A stretch of DNA of 64,000 nt from Aspidiotus rigidus. Its lineage: Eukaryota; Arthropoda; Insecta; Hemiptera; Diaspididae. Position 1 is the first letter of the stretch; each line of letters opens with the position of its first letter. A program made the position numbers and the translations under genes. This document shows positions 10,240 through 21,800 of this stretch, in pieces. The notes beneath the pieces were generated by a model, which saw nothing but the letters and a program-made list of their open reading frames with translations, was not told the DNA's origin and made no database searches. The stretch lies in NCBI GenBank assembly GCA_035079385.1, contig JAVHKY010000016.1:5503501-5567500 (forward strand), read 5' to 3'.

Positions 10240-13200
10240 TCTAAATTTTCTCAAATCTCGAGCTATACATGATAGCTCGAGAGTTGAAATTTTTCCAAGT
10301 CTCCCTCCTATCATAATTATATAGCTCGAGAGTCGAAATTTTTTCAAATCCTTCTCCTAGCATATATGGCTCGAGAGTCAAAATTTTTCGAACTCCTCCT
10401 CCTATCATATATAGCGCAATAATCGAAATTTTTCCAAGTCCCCCTTCTATCATATATATAGATCGAAAGTCGAAATTTTTTTTAGTCCCCCTCCTATCAT
10501 ATATGGCTGGAGAGTCGAAATTTTTTCCAAGTCCCCCTCCTATCATATTTAGCTCGAAAGTCGAAATTGTTCCAAGTCCCCCTCCTATCATATATAGCGC
10601 AATAGTCGAAATTTTTCCAAGTCCCCTTCCTATCATATTTAGCTCGAAAGTCGAAATTGTTCTAAGTCCCCCCCCCCTATCATATATAGCCCGAGAGTAG
10701 AAATCTTTCCCAAGTCCCCCTCCTATCATATATAGCGCAATAGTCGAAATTTTTCCAAGTCCCCCTCCTATCATATTTAGCTCGAAAGTCGAAATTGTTC
10801 TTAAGTCCCCCCCCCCCTATCATATATAGCCCGAGAGTAGAAATTTTTCCCAAGTCCCCCTCCTATCATATATAGCGCAATAGTCGAAATTTTTTCCAAG
10901 TCCCCCTCCTATCATATATAGCGCAATAGTCGAAATTTTTCCAAGTCCCCCTCCTATCATATTTAGCTCGAAAGTCGAAATTGTTCTTAAGTCCCCCCGC
11001 CCTATCATATATAGCCCGAGAGTAGAAATTTTTCACAAGTCCCCCTCCTATCATATATAGCGCAATAGTCGAAATTTTTCCAAGTCCCCCTCCTATCCTA
11101 TTTAGCTCGAAAGTCGAAATTGTTCTTAAGTCCCCCTCCCCCTATCATATATAGCCCGAGAGTAGAAATTTTTCCCAAGTCCCCCTCCTATCATATATAG
11201 CGCAATAGTCGAAATTTTTCCAAGTCCCCCTCCTATCCTATTTAGCTCGAAAGTCGAAATTGTTCTTAAGTCCCCCCCCCTATCATATATAGCCCGAGAG
11301 TAGAAATTTTTCCCAAGTCCCCCTCCTATCATATATAGCGCAATAGTCGAAATTTTTCCAAGTCCCCCTCCTATCATATATAGCCCGAGAGTAGAAATTT
11401 TTCCCAAGTCCCCCTCCTATCATATATAGCGCAATAGTCGAATTTTTCCCAAGTCCCCTCCTATCATATATAGCGCAATAGTCGAAATTTTTTCCAAGTC
11501 CCCCTCCTATCATATATAGCGCAATGGTCGAAATTTTTCCAAGTCCCCCTCCTATCATATTTAGCTCGAAAGTCGAAATTGTTCTTAAGTCCCTCCCCCC
11601 TATCATATATAGCCCGAGAGTAGAAATTTTTCCCAAGTCCCCCTCCTATCATATATAGCGCAATAGTCGAAATTTTTCCAAGTCCCCCTCCTATCATATA
11701 TGTATCTCGAAAGTCGAAATTTTTTCTAGTCCCCCTCCTATCATATATAGCCCGAGAGTAGAAATTTTTCCCAAGTCCCCCTCCTATCATATATAGCGCA
11801 ATAGTCGAAATTTTTCCAAGTCCCCCTCCTATCCTATTTAGCTCGAAAGTCGAAATTGTTCTTAAGTCCCCCCCCCCTATCATATATAGCCCGAGAGTAG
11901 AAATTTTTCCCAAGTCCCCCTCCTATCATATATAGCGCAATAGTCGAAATTTTTCCAAGTCCCCCTCCTATCATATTTAGCTCGAAAGTCGAAATTGTTC
12001 TTAAGTCCCCCCCCCCTATCATATATAGCCCGAGAGTAGAAATTTTTCCCAAGTCCCCTCCTATCATATATAGCGCAATAGTCGAAATTTTTTCCAAGTC
12101 CCCCTCCTATCATATATAGCGCAATGGTCGAAATTTTTCCAAGTCCCCCTCCTATCATATTTAGCTCGAAAGTCGAAATTGTTCTTAAGTCCCTCCCCCC
12201 CATCATATATAGCCCGAGAGTAGAAATTTTTCCCAAGTCCCCCTCCTATCATATATAGCGCAATAGTCGAAATTTTTCCAAGTCCCCCTCCTATCATATA
12301 TGTATCTCGAAAGTCGAAATTTTTTCTAGTCCCCCTCCTATCATATATAGCCCGAGAGTAGAAATTTTTCCCAAGTCCCCCTCCTATCATATATAGCGCA
12401 ATAGTCGAAATTTTTCCAAGTCCCCCTCCTATCATATATAGCCCGAGAGTAGAAATTTTTCCCAAGTCCCCCTCCTATCATATATAGCGCAATAGTCGGA
12501 ATTTTTTCCAAGTCCCCCTCCTATCATATATAGCGCAATAGTCGAAATTTTTCCAAGTCCCCCTCCTATCATATTTAGCTCGAAAGTCGAAATTGTTCTC
12601 ATGTCCCCCCCCCCTATCATATATAGCCCGAGAGTAGAAATTTTTCCCAAGTCCCCATCCTATCATATATGTAGCTCGAATGTCGAAATTTTTTCTAGTC
12701 CCCCTCCTATCATATATGGCTGGAGAGTCGAAATTTTTCCAAGTCCCCCTCCTATCATATATAGCCCGAGAGTAGAAATTTTTCCCAAGTCCCCCTCCTA
12801 TCATATATAGCGCAATAGTCGAAATTTTTCCAAGTCCCCCTCCTATCATATATAGCCCGAGAGTAGAAATTTTTCCCAAGTCCCCCTCCTATCATATATA
12901 GCGCAATAGTCGAAATTTTTCCCAAGTCCCCTCCTATCATATATAGCGCAATAGTCGAAATTTTTTCCAAGTCCCCCTCCTATCATATATAGCGCAATGG
13001 TCGAAATTTTTCCAAGTCCCCCTCCTATCATATTTAGCTCGAAAGTCGAAATTGTTCTTAAGTCCCTCCCCCCCATCATATATAGCCCGAGAGTAGAAAT
13101 TTTTCCCAAGTCCCCCTCCTATCATATATAGCGCAATAGTCGAAATTTTTCCAAGTCCCCCTCCTATCATATATGTATCTCGAAAGTCGAAATTTTTTCT

Positions 13201-14215
13201 AGTCCCCCTCCTATCATATATAGCCCGAGAGTAGAAATTTTTCCCAAGTCCCCCTCCTATCATATATAGCGCAATAGTCGAAATTTTTCCAAGTCCCCCT
13301 CCTATCATATATAGCCCGAGAGTAGAAATTTTTCCCAAGTCCCCCTCCTATCATATATAGCGCAATAGTCGGAATTTTTTCCAAGTCCCCCTCCTATCAT
13401 ATATAGCGCAATAGTCGAAATTTTTCCAAGTCCCCCTCCTATCATATTTAGCTCGAAAGTCGAAATTGTTCTCATGTCCCCCCCCCCTATCATATATAGC
13501 CCGAGAGTAGAAATTTTTCCCAAGTCCCCATCCTATCATATATGTAGCTCGAATGTCGAAATTTTTTCTAGTCCCCCTCCTATCATATATGGCTGGAGAG
13601 TCGAAATTTTTCCAAGTCCCCCTCCTATCATATATAGCCCGAGAGTAGAAATTTTTCCCAAGTCCCCCTCCTATCATATATAGCGCAATAGTCGAAATTT
13701 TTCCAAGTCCCCCTCCTATCATATATAGCCCGAGAGTAGAAATTTTTCCCAAGTCCCCCTCCTATCATATATAGCGCAATAGTCGAAATTTTTTCCAAGT
13801 CCCCCTCCTATCATATATAGCCCAATAGTCGAAATTTTTCCAAGTCCCCCTCCTATCATATTTAGCTCGAAAGTCGAAATTGTTCTCATGTCCCCCCCCC
13901 CCTATCATATATAGCCCGAGAGTAGAAATTTTTCCCAAGTCCCCATCCTATCATATATGTAGCTCGAATGTCGAAATTTTTTCTAGTCCCCCTCCTATCA
14001 TATATGGCTGGAGGGTCGAAATTTTTCTAAGTCCCCCTCCTATCATATATAGCTCGAAAGTCGAAATTGTTTCAAGTCCCCTCCTATCATATATAGCTCG
14101 AAAGTCGAAATTGTTTCAAGTCCCCTCCTATCATATATAGCTCGAAAGTCGAAATTTTTCCAAGTCGCCCTCCTATCATATATAGCTCGAAAGTCGAAAT
14201 TTTTTCAAGTTTCTT
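10240..14215. repeat. satellite array, about 46-bp monomers, roughly 85 copies
   Basis: The array is built of monomers that share TCCTATCATATATAG, then a variable 10-base block, then GTCGAAATTTTTCCAAGTCC. Three main monomer types alternate: AGCGCAATAGTCG, AGCCCGAGAGTAG and AGCTCGAAAGTCG followed by ATTGTTCTTAAG. The last type ends in a run of up to ten C's. The minus strand therefore has a G run every monomer. Apparent long minus-strand open frames (repeats of YMIGGGLGKI) are a by-product of the repeat and are not called as genes. Confidence 0.97.
12064..13809. repeat. 873-bp higher-order repeat, two near-identical units
   Basis: The block 12064-12936 recurs at 12937-13809 with an exact 873-base shift. 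Several landmark junctions are displaced by exactly 873: the TTGTTCTCATG junction at about 12592 and 13465, and the rare TGTAGCTCGAATGTCG monomer near 12669 and 13542. A third partial unit beginning with the same C-run monomer sits near 13877. Monomers within a unit differ while units match, which is the pattern of higher-order satellite organisation from recent segmental amplification. Confidence 0.9.
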
Positions 14216-14558
14216 GCCATACGGCGGACGGCGCACGGCCAATTTCTGAAGAAGTCCCCCATAGAACAGGTTCCCTACTAAAAATGGTCCAAGGATTTTT
14301 TTATTTTATGTATACGGTAGACTCTTCCATTTGGGGTTCATGGGCTTCAAATTTCACAAAACTCTAAATTTCATCAGATGTTTTTAGCCTCCATTATACT
14401 AGGCCTAATTTACACAAATTATGAGACAAAAGAAAACGCAGATTGTAAAGATTTATTGAATAAAATTATTATCATGTGCCGTAATGTAGAGAGAAAAATT
14501 CTGGATTCCGATTTTTTCGAACGTTATTTGCCAAACTTGAGTTGATAAAATAAAGTTG

Positions 14559-14819
14559 TCAATATTTAATTTTGTGAGCATCTTTTCCTCTCAAATTACT
14601 ACTTGAGAGGGAAAGAATACCTTGTATCTTAAAACAGTGAGGCCCATTTTGTACATTACCTATTAAAACTGAGGCACCGAAAGATGCAAAAGCTAGCGCC
14701 GAATTATATTGTCTAATATTTTCTCGGAATTGCTTACTTTTAATATGAATACCACACAACAATTCCTTGATTAACAAAGGCACTTCATAATCGAAATCAA
14801 AAATATATTTTCCTCCCAT
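14559..14819 (-). pseudogene. Helitron-like replicase fragment
   Basis: An 86-residue minus-strand frame contains FRENIRQYNSALAFASFG and GPHCFKIQG. These blocks resemble the helitron-like N-terminal domain that precedes the Rep region in Helitron polyproteins. No Rep HUH motif or helicase is visible nearby, so this is a short remnant. It lies between the satellite array and the right inverted-repeat arm, raising the possibility that the enclosing structure descends from a Helitron. Recognition rests on one domain fragment. Confidence 0.55.
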
Positions 14820-15189
14820 ACAACACTTGGTGAATATTTTCTCTGCTTTTCGGTTTCTTCATTTTTGAAATGAAAAGCTGCGCAAAAAAAAATTTACATT
14901 TTTGATTCATGGCACCCAAGTAATTTGGCGCAATTATTGATTTCACAATATTTTCGTCTACCAATAAATATTAAACCAGAATTCGAAGTGATTGGGCTTA
15001 TATCATTTTCAAAAGTAAATGACTGTATTGTCTGGTAGATGTAAAATATTTGATTCATTATTATCAATAGAAAACTCTTTCCTGGCATATGAATGATTTA
15101 AAAAGGAGTCAACTACGTTCGTATTTTCATGGTCATTCAAATTATTGCTACGTGTTTTGCAACAATACGGATAAGTCATGAAGCCTTTG

Positions 15190-15870
15190 CCCCCTCTCAG
15201 AAAAATGGGCCCGTAGGGGTTATTCTGTGGCATATTCTTGTTATTCATTACACCTTCCTTTACCTGTGTACTAAACTTCAAGTTTTTCTGACAAAATTCA
15301 TGATTTTGTGAAGTTTCGGGCCCCAAGGCCCCCAATGAAAGGGTCTATGTATAGAAAAAAATTCCTCGCAGAATTTCTTCAAACAACTCACCCAATGCAT
15401 GTATTTTATATAATTTTTTCCCAATTTTTGCGACAATAGTGTTCAAAATAAGCATCTCCCCCAAAAATGGGTCCCTGGGGGTACAAAAATGAACTTACTG
15501 CATGGTATTCCTGTTAATTATTATTCATTACCTCTTCCTTCACCTGTATACTAAATTTCAAGTTTTTCTGATTACATTTACAATTTTGTAAAATTTTGAG
15601 CCCACAGCCCCTAATGGAAGGGTGCGTGTGGGAAAAAATTTTGTAATACATTTTTTCTTCAAATCAGATGACTAATATATTTTTTATAATTTCTTTCTAA
15701 TTTCTGCAACAATAATCTCCAAAATGAACCCTCCCCCCAGAAGTGGACCCCTGGGGGCACAAAAATAGACTTTTTGCGTGGCACTCTTGTTAATATCATT
15801 TATTACACCTTCATACACCTCAACACCAAATTTCATGCTTTTATGACAAAATGCACAATTCTTTCCTTAC
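15190..15870. repeat. tandem repeat, period about 271 bp, 2.5 units; includes the right inverted arm
   Basis: Landmarks such as AAAAATGGG followed by CCC...GGGG, then TTATTCATTAC and TTCAAGTTTTTCTGA, recur at about 15195, 15465 and 15737, a spacing of 270-272 bases. Sequence from about 15395 to 15870 is the inverted counterpart of 9594-10080. The internal tandem repetition suggests the arm itself grew by unequal exchange. Confidence 0.82.
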
Positions 15871-17935
15871 TGCCTGTACTATACGCGGAGCCAACGGAGG
15901 TGGCTCGCGCGTTCCAATGTGAGAAATCTCTAAGATAACAGTACAATATAACGGTACACTATAATGGTAAAATATAACGGTACAATATAAGGGTACAATG
16001 TAACGGATAAATATTTCGTTTTCTTCCGAGAAGTTTCAAGTTTTGTTGGAAAGGAGAGAATTATTTACACAAATTTATATAAAATGTATGAGAATTTTTA
16101 AACCTCTGAATTTCTTTCTAAGCTGATACAAATTGTATAAAAATTGATATAAAATCAATCAAAATTCTTGATTTCTTATTCAAACTGAGTAGGAAGAAAA
16201 ATAGGGTGAATTTAGCCTAAAATCTACCAATACACAGTTGAAAAATGGGTAAATTTTGCTCTGTGTGCTAGAATGAAAAATTTGAATTTCTTACATTTTT
16301 ATAAGAATTGGAAAGAAGCACTTACGAGAGAGATTTATTTTCAGTAAAATGATATAAAATTGATATAGAAATGATACAAAAAGTTGAAAATTTTTCAAAC
16401 TGAGTAGGAAAAAAATAGGGTGAAATGATTTATATTTAGCTTAAAAACAACGATATATTTGTTATAAAAATTGGACAATTTCTTGGATTTTTTGAGGAGG
16501 TTGAAAAATGGGAAAATTTTGCTCTATGTTGAAAATGGTAAGTGTGCTAGAACATACATGTTATATCTACTGATATGTTTGTCACTCAATTAATGAATCA
16601 CAAACCTGTATGTTCTTGTACTGTACTTATCTGTATTTTATTTTCACAAAATTGTTCCAGGAAGTGACCTAGCTATCGATAGGTCCAAATTTTAAATATT
16701 TCTAGTCGCGTTTAACACTATGTAGGTATTAGAAGTTTTATTTTTTCTATCGATAATGGTTGTATAAATGTAGTTTATGATTCATATCAATTTAAACTCA
16801 ATTTTAATAAAAAAAAAATAAAAATTAGAGATCATGTGTAATTCTTGTTTTGTATTTCTTGTTCAAGTTCAAGAAAATTGTTTTGTGGCTAGTTTCAGCC
16901 GTTGCCCTGCGATTTAGTATTTTCGATGCGACTAATAAATGGTCAAATTACATCAGAAGTTCCGATTTTTTCAAATTTTAGATTATTTGAAAAGACACTT
17001 CTCGACATTATTCGAAAATCAATTTTGTTCGCGTTTACTGACCGCTTTTTATCGAATAAAAAATGCTGGAATTCAGTCTGAATTAAGCTTAATCGTCTCT
17101 CACCTGAATTACGGCTGTGGTCGGTAGTCACTTTCGCGTAGTGTCTACCGTGAATTTTCAACTGTTCATCTTCGACAATATGAAGGAACGCGTACTCATG
17201 GTGTAGTCACGCTTTTATTTTTAAACCATCGAGCGTACAAAACCGTAAAATTGAATCACGTAATATTTTTTACATCAGTGTACAGTTTACTTCCTGTTAG
17301 AACATCTCTTAGTGTTGTCAACAATGGGTACGAACTACAAGTACAATCTTGCTGAAAACAATCGTTGTCCAAGGCCCAAACCATAATTCCAAAAAAACAG
17401 TTGAGTTTAGTATATTCGGCCTGCGTGGTGAAGCAAGAAACAATGGAAAATTAGTCTTACGAGTATAATAATTAATACTTCTCTTTAAGGTAGCTTTTGA
17501 TAATAAATAATTGTGCACAAGTTTGATACAGAGTCATTATATAAGTCGTGGGAGTTCCGTATCTTTTCCCGAATAGCCTCCGCCCCGTCACAATCACAAT
17601 CCCGCGTATATAAAGCTCGAAAATCAAAAGCTTTCCAAGTCTCCTGATGAATGTAGCTCGAGGAAAATTGTGGTTCTTGCGGGGACTCTGACCTACTTTA
17701 AGGAAAAGAAAATTTTTGATGGTTGGCCACAGATATGCGAAGACTCGGAGAATAGGTAGGAAAAAATACACAGAAACTTTATTGAATGAAGCTGACGATC
17801 ATGGTTATGTTTCGCTTTTATTCTGTCTCGCTTGCTCTTTATTATCATCCATATGTCATATTAATTACCATACGTGTGATATTTATACTAAAATTTGACT
17901 CATTCAAGACATGAACAGTGTTTTGACCTAACCTC
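15871..17935. other. no supported gene; small repeats only
   Basis: I see no coding sequence with family resemblance or clear splice pattern here. 15935-16015 is a short tandem repeat of GGTACAATATAAC-like units. Two diverged copies of a roughly 60-bp segment (TTTCAAACTGAGTAGGA, then GTTGAAAAATGGG) lie at 16180-16260 and 16395-16520. A single diverged satellite monomer (AGCTCGAAAATC...TTTCCAAGTCTCC) is at 17612-17645. Confidence 0.6.
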
Positions 17936-17939
17936 AACC

Positions 17940-18350
17940 TTGGTGACGTTAGTGATATTATCAACCCGTAATGTGACGTCTTAGTGATGTCATCAAGCTG
18001 TAACATCATTGTGATCATCCCCAAAGACATCATCACTTGTAAGCTTAGGACATTTACAATTTTGTGACGTCATGAAACCGGGACATTGTTGCGATCACCC
18101 TCAGTGACGTCATCACTCCTATGCTTACAATATTAACACATTTGTGACGTCATCAACCCTACCGTCTTTAACCCCAACCTTGGTCACGTCATCAATCCAG
18201 TCATAGTATCATTGCCATCAGCCCTCCCTGACGTCATAATTTTTACCCTCAAGACATTTACACTTTTATGACGTCATCAAACCGTGATATCATCATACTC
18301 AACATTTGTCACTTCTAGTTCTAACCTTGGAACTTTTGTGACATCATGAA
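17940..18350. repeat. 40-bp periodic array centred on TGACGTCA palindromes
   Basis: Copies of TGACGTCA or one- to two-base variants begin at 17944, 17985, 18025, 18065, 18105, 18145, 18184, 18229, 18269 and 18339, a near-constant 40-base spacing. Five are perfect (18065, 18105, 18145, 18229, 18269). Most are followed by TCA, giving TGACGTCATCA. Sequence between the cores is diverged but retains traces of a unit (ACATTTAC/ATTTGTGACG). TGACGTCA is the consensus CREB/ATF bZIP site; whether this matters here is unknown. Confidence 0.85.
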
Positions 18351-18359
18351 CCCGTGACG

Positions 18360-18802
18360 TACATATTCTATGTGAAAGAAACGTTTGCTTGGTACCCTCC
18401 TGAGAAAAGACATATCCCTGCCAAAAGAAGAAAAGAATGGAAAGGAACCTAGAACAGAGCTAGGGAGAGGGATGTCTAGGGAGATTTGCAAAATTATGTC
18501 GAGGCGAGGGCTTTGCCTTACTTAATCTAGCAATTTCCAAAGGTTGATCGTAATATCCGAGGACTTGAAGAAGAAGGAGAAGCGAGGGGAGAGGACTTGA
18601 AAGAATTTCAACTTTTGAGGGACAGTATATCCAAAGAGGAAACGGGGGCGAGAGAAAATTCAATTTTTAAAGAAGAAGAAAGAAAAAAGGTGTTGAAAAA
18701 GTTTGAAAAAGATTCCCTGCTATTCAAATCAACCCCTAAGTAGTGGAACAAGTGAACAGCAAAGTTTAAACCTCATCGCTGAAGCATTGTGAGTAGAATT
18801 AC
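18360..18802. other. intron or 3' region after chitinase exon 7, with diverged satellite monomer
   Basis: This stretch is purine-rich on the plus strand. On the chitinase sense (minus) strand it contains a diverged monomer of the 10-14 kb satellite at about 18590-18645 (AAAGTTGAAATTCTTTCAAG). The same kind of monomer in the same sense orientation lies just before the detached last exon at 38.1 kb. No further chitinase exon is visible downstream of the exon 7 donor at 18802. Confidence 0.6.
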
Positions 18803-21800
18803 CTTCACCGCCACGTCGTAGGTATCGTCATATCCTACCCATTGGTTGTCTTTGAACGCGTACGAGCCCAAATTATTCTCATGGACGACCTTCCAACCTT
18901 TATTGCGTACATTATCTACTATCTGTAGCGAGCGGTACAGAACTTTGTTATTGAAATACATCTTTTATATTTATATCACTGAGAACGCCGAACGACATAC
19001 TTCATAGAATGCCAGAGTAGATTTGGATTTTGTGAATTCGCCTTCTTCAGCTTCTCCCGAAGCGGGAGCATTTATACCCGTCAAAGACTCATCGGTGAGA
19101 CGGAATGTTCGCCCATAAAGTCCCATTCCAAGAACTAATTTACTGGCTGGAGCGCCTTTAGATAACCAAGCATTCATCATTGCTTGCTGAAGATTCAGGA
19201 TTTACTTATTAACGCAATGAGAATAAAAGTTAAGGCCAGCAGGATATGATCATTATCGATATTAACGCACCACATTTGCTTGAAGAAACCGCCCTTCGTC
19301 ACCTGGCTGAACACTGAAAGGGGCATTCAGTCCTGTCCGACCATCCGTCTGGGTATGGATATCGTAAGCCATGACGCCAATCCAGTCACACACTTTGGCA
19401 ATAGCGGGTACATCATAAGCTGAAGAGATTCAAATCAAGTTTGAATTATATCCCAAAAAGCAGAGTTGGTGTTCATCTATTAGCCTAAGACTATCATATA
19501 TATACTTACCAGTTTCAATAATCGTCAGGTTACGTTACCCGAAACTGCAACTGATAATGTTGGTTTTTCTGCGAATAAACCTTTCTCATAATCATCATCA
19601 AATTTATCCCGTAATTCGATCAAAAATTTTACAAAGTTCTCCTTATCTTCTGGTGCTCCAGTTCCTACAATGCCCTGGATAAGAAAACATGTACCTAAGT
19701 TAAATTGAGAACATAGCTTATTTATTCTCAACAGTGCAGTGGTGGATTAAGGGTTTTTGACAAGGGAGACCCTTCTTTTCACAGAACCACGACATATTAA
19801 ATGTAGGTACTTTTCAAACGTATTTAAAGACCTTGAAACTCTCCATGGTCTGTGGAGGTAGTTTGTTTTTATTTAGAAGATATACCTAGTCTTGTAAATA
19901 GTTTATTCTAATATGATTATTATAGGTACCTACCTGGTAAGCGTGAGGGTATTCAACGTCGACATCCAATCCTAAAAATTTATGCTCGATTAAAAAAGAC
20001 GATATCTGAGAGACGACCTTACTTCGATGCTTTAGATCACTCAGCATTTTTGAATACTTCTCCGTAGAATCATTCCAACCACCTAATGATAGAACTGGTT
20101 TGACGCCTTTCTCTATGAATCCTGTTATAGCTTTGTAAAATCCTGAAAATTACTCAGATTTCAGTACGTCTATCGTCATCCAGAGGCGTAGAGAGGGGGG
20201 CGTGGGGGTGTCTCACCCCTTCACAAGTTATCACAGTGGGCAAAAAGTAGTGCAGTCGGCGAACTGGAAAAATTGCACTTTTTAAAATTACAAATTATTC
20301 TTGTGGTAACTGAATAGTATAGGCGAACTAGACACTCAAAAAAGACAATCTTGGTAGAAAGCAGGAGTTTGTTGGAATGTGTCTTGATTGGTGTCAGAAA
20401 CAACCAAAAAAAACAACCCACCCTCAAAGTGGATGGGAAAATTTTCTGTGGCACGTTTTAGCCCCCCAAATTTCGGTTTTTGTCAATATCTCGAAAAATA
20501 CGCATCGTACGGAAAAATTTCAAGGTACAACAATTATTCCTCGTTGAATTTCTCATAAGATCAACTACTCACCACCCAATTTTAGGCTAAATCCTTAGCT
20601 AAAAATTTTACCAAATGAGCGCCATTTTCGAAAATTCGTTGTAAATCACCATATTTTCGTCGATAACTCAAAATTATCGACTTGTACAAAAAAATGTGTA
20701 GGTATAAAAAAGTTTCCTTGTAAAATTTTATATAACATGAACCATATGCACTGTTGTAAAAGTTGGGCCCAGATCCCCAGCAGAGTTGGATTTCCTAAGA
20801 AATTTCTAATAGAACCGCCATTTTCGTAATTACCGAGCCGAAAGGGGAATGGGTCTAACCACAACAATAAGAAAGGGGGGGTGCGTGGATCTAATTTTAC
20901 ATGCAATGCGCAGTGGAATAAATATTCATCAAGTACCGAACAAACAATGTATTATCGAACAAACAATATATTATCGTATAATGAGGAAACATATAGGATC
21001 TCGCAAATAATAATGCTTCTTGTGGCGCACGGCGCTTCTATTTCTTACCTGTGGACAAAGAGAAACGTCCATCAGTACAGTTAGTAATTATAACCGCCGC
21101 CGTAAGAGACCTACAGAATGAGACCAAAGTAAAGCTCAAAGTGCTACCGTTTCTTAACCGACCGACCGAGATATAAAGTGAGACAGATCTTATGCAAAGA
21201 AACCGCCTAACCGACCTAACCGACCGTCCGAGAAAGAAGATGTAAAATCCACCGAAAAATCCGTAACCGCCGATCTGTAATAAATAGTAATTGACTAACC
21301 TCCATAACTGGCAATGTCTCCGGCATTTTCAAATCAACGAAAAAAATATTAAAATTAAACTTCGACTGATCGAGCACGCAAGTAAAAAATTCGAGTACAA
21401 GAAACGTCCGTTCGTATCGCTTGACATTGGGAAACAAGTATAAAGGGTGCAGTTAGGGACCGTTTTTACCTAAGAGCAGGTATCCCGTTGAAGCCTGCCC
21501 GAATCCTGATTCACCTCCCGCTGATACTTGTTTGCCAAGTCGAACATTTTCGACACTGCCCCCGGGGAAAATGACCGCCAGGTCATCAGTGCCGCCGCCG
21601 CCGTTTAGGCTCAGGGGTGTCTGATTCCGTCCGTTCATCCCCTGCCAAAGAATTGGACGCCTCCGATTGAGATTTGGATTGGGATTCCGTTACCTTTGGT
21701 GTATCCCTAGTAGGGGTTGGCTGATCAGGTATTTCAAAGGGATATAATTTTGACACCGGCCGTTGTAGAGTGACTTGTTTCACCTGATCTCCTTTGACCT

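Larger units (their letters stand above)
10116..14275. mobile_element. satellite-bearing element with 16-bp terminal inverted repeats
   Basis: The left end reads GGGAACCTGTTTCATG and the right end reads CATAGAACAGGTTCCC, a 14/16 inverted match. The same ends, perfectly inverted, bound a 481-bp relative at 62089-62569. Just outside the left end both copies carry CTTCCTTAACGAAGTTAAAC. Just inside the right end both have a GGACGGCGGACGG-type GC-rich motif. The interior is almost wholly 46-bp satellite monomers. No transposase is encoded, so this would be a non-autonomous family. Whether the inverted ends are true transposon termini is inference. Confidence 0.65.

Noticed and set aside
10241..13752. 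Many minus-strand open frames of 60-177 codons repeating YMIGGGLGKISTIAL
   Set aside because: They are a by-product of the 46-bp satellite monomer being free of stops in some frames. The same DNA yields repeats in several frames and on both strands, with no start context or splice signals.
20646..21084. Frames within the BEL LTRs that recur identically at 27555-27921
   Set aside because: They are identical because the LTRs are identical; LTRs are non-coding here and the frames lack any family resemblance.
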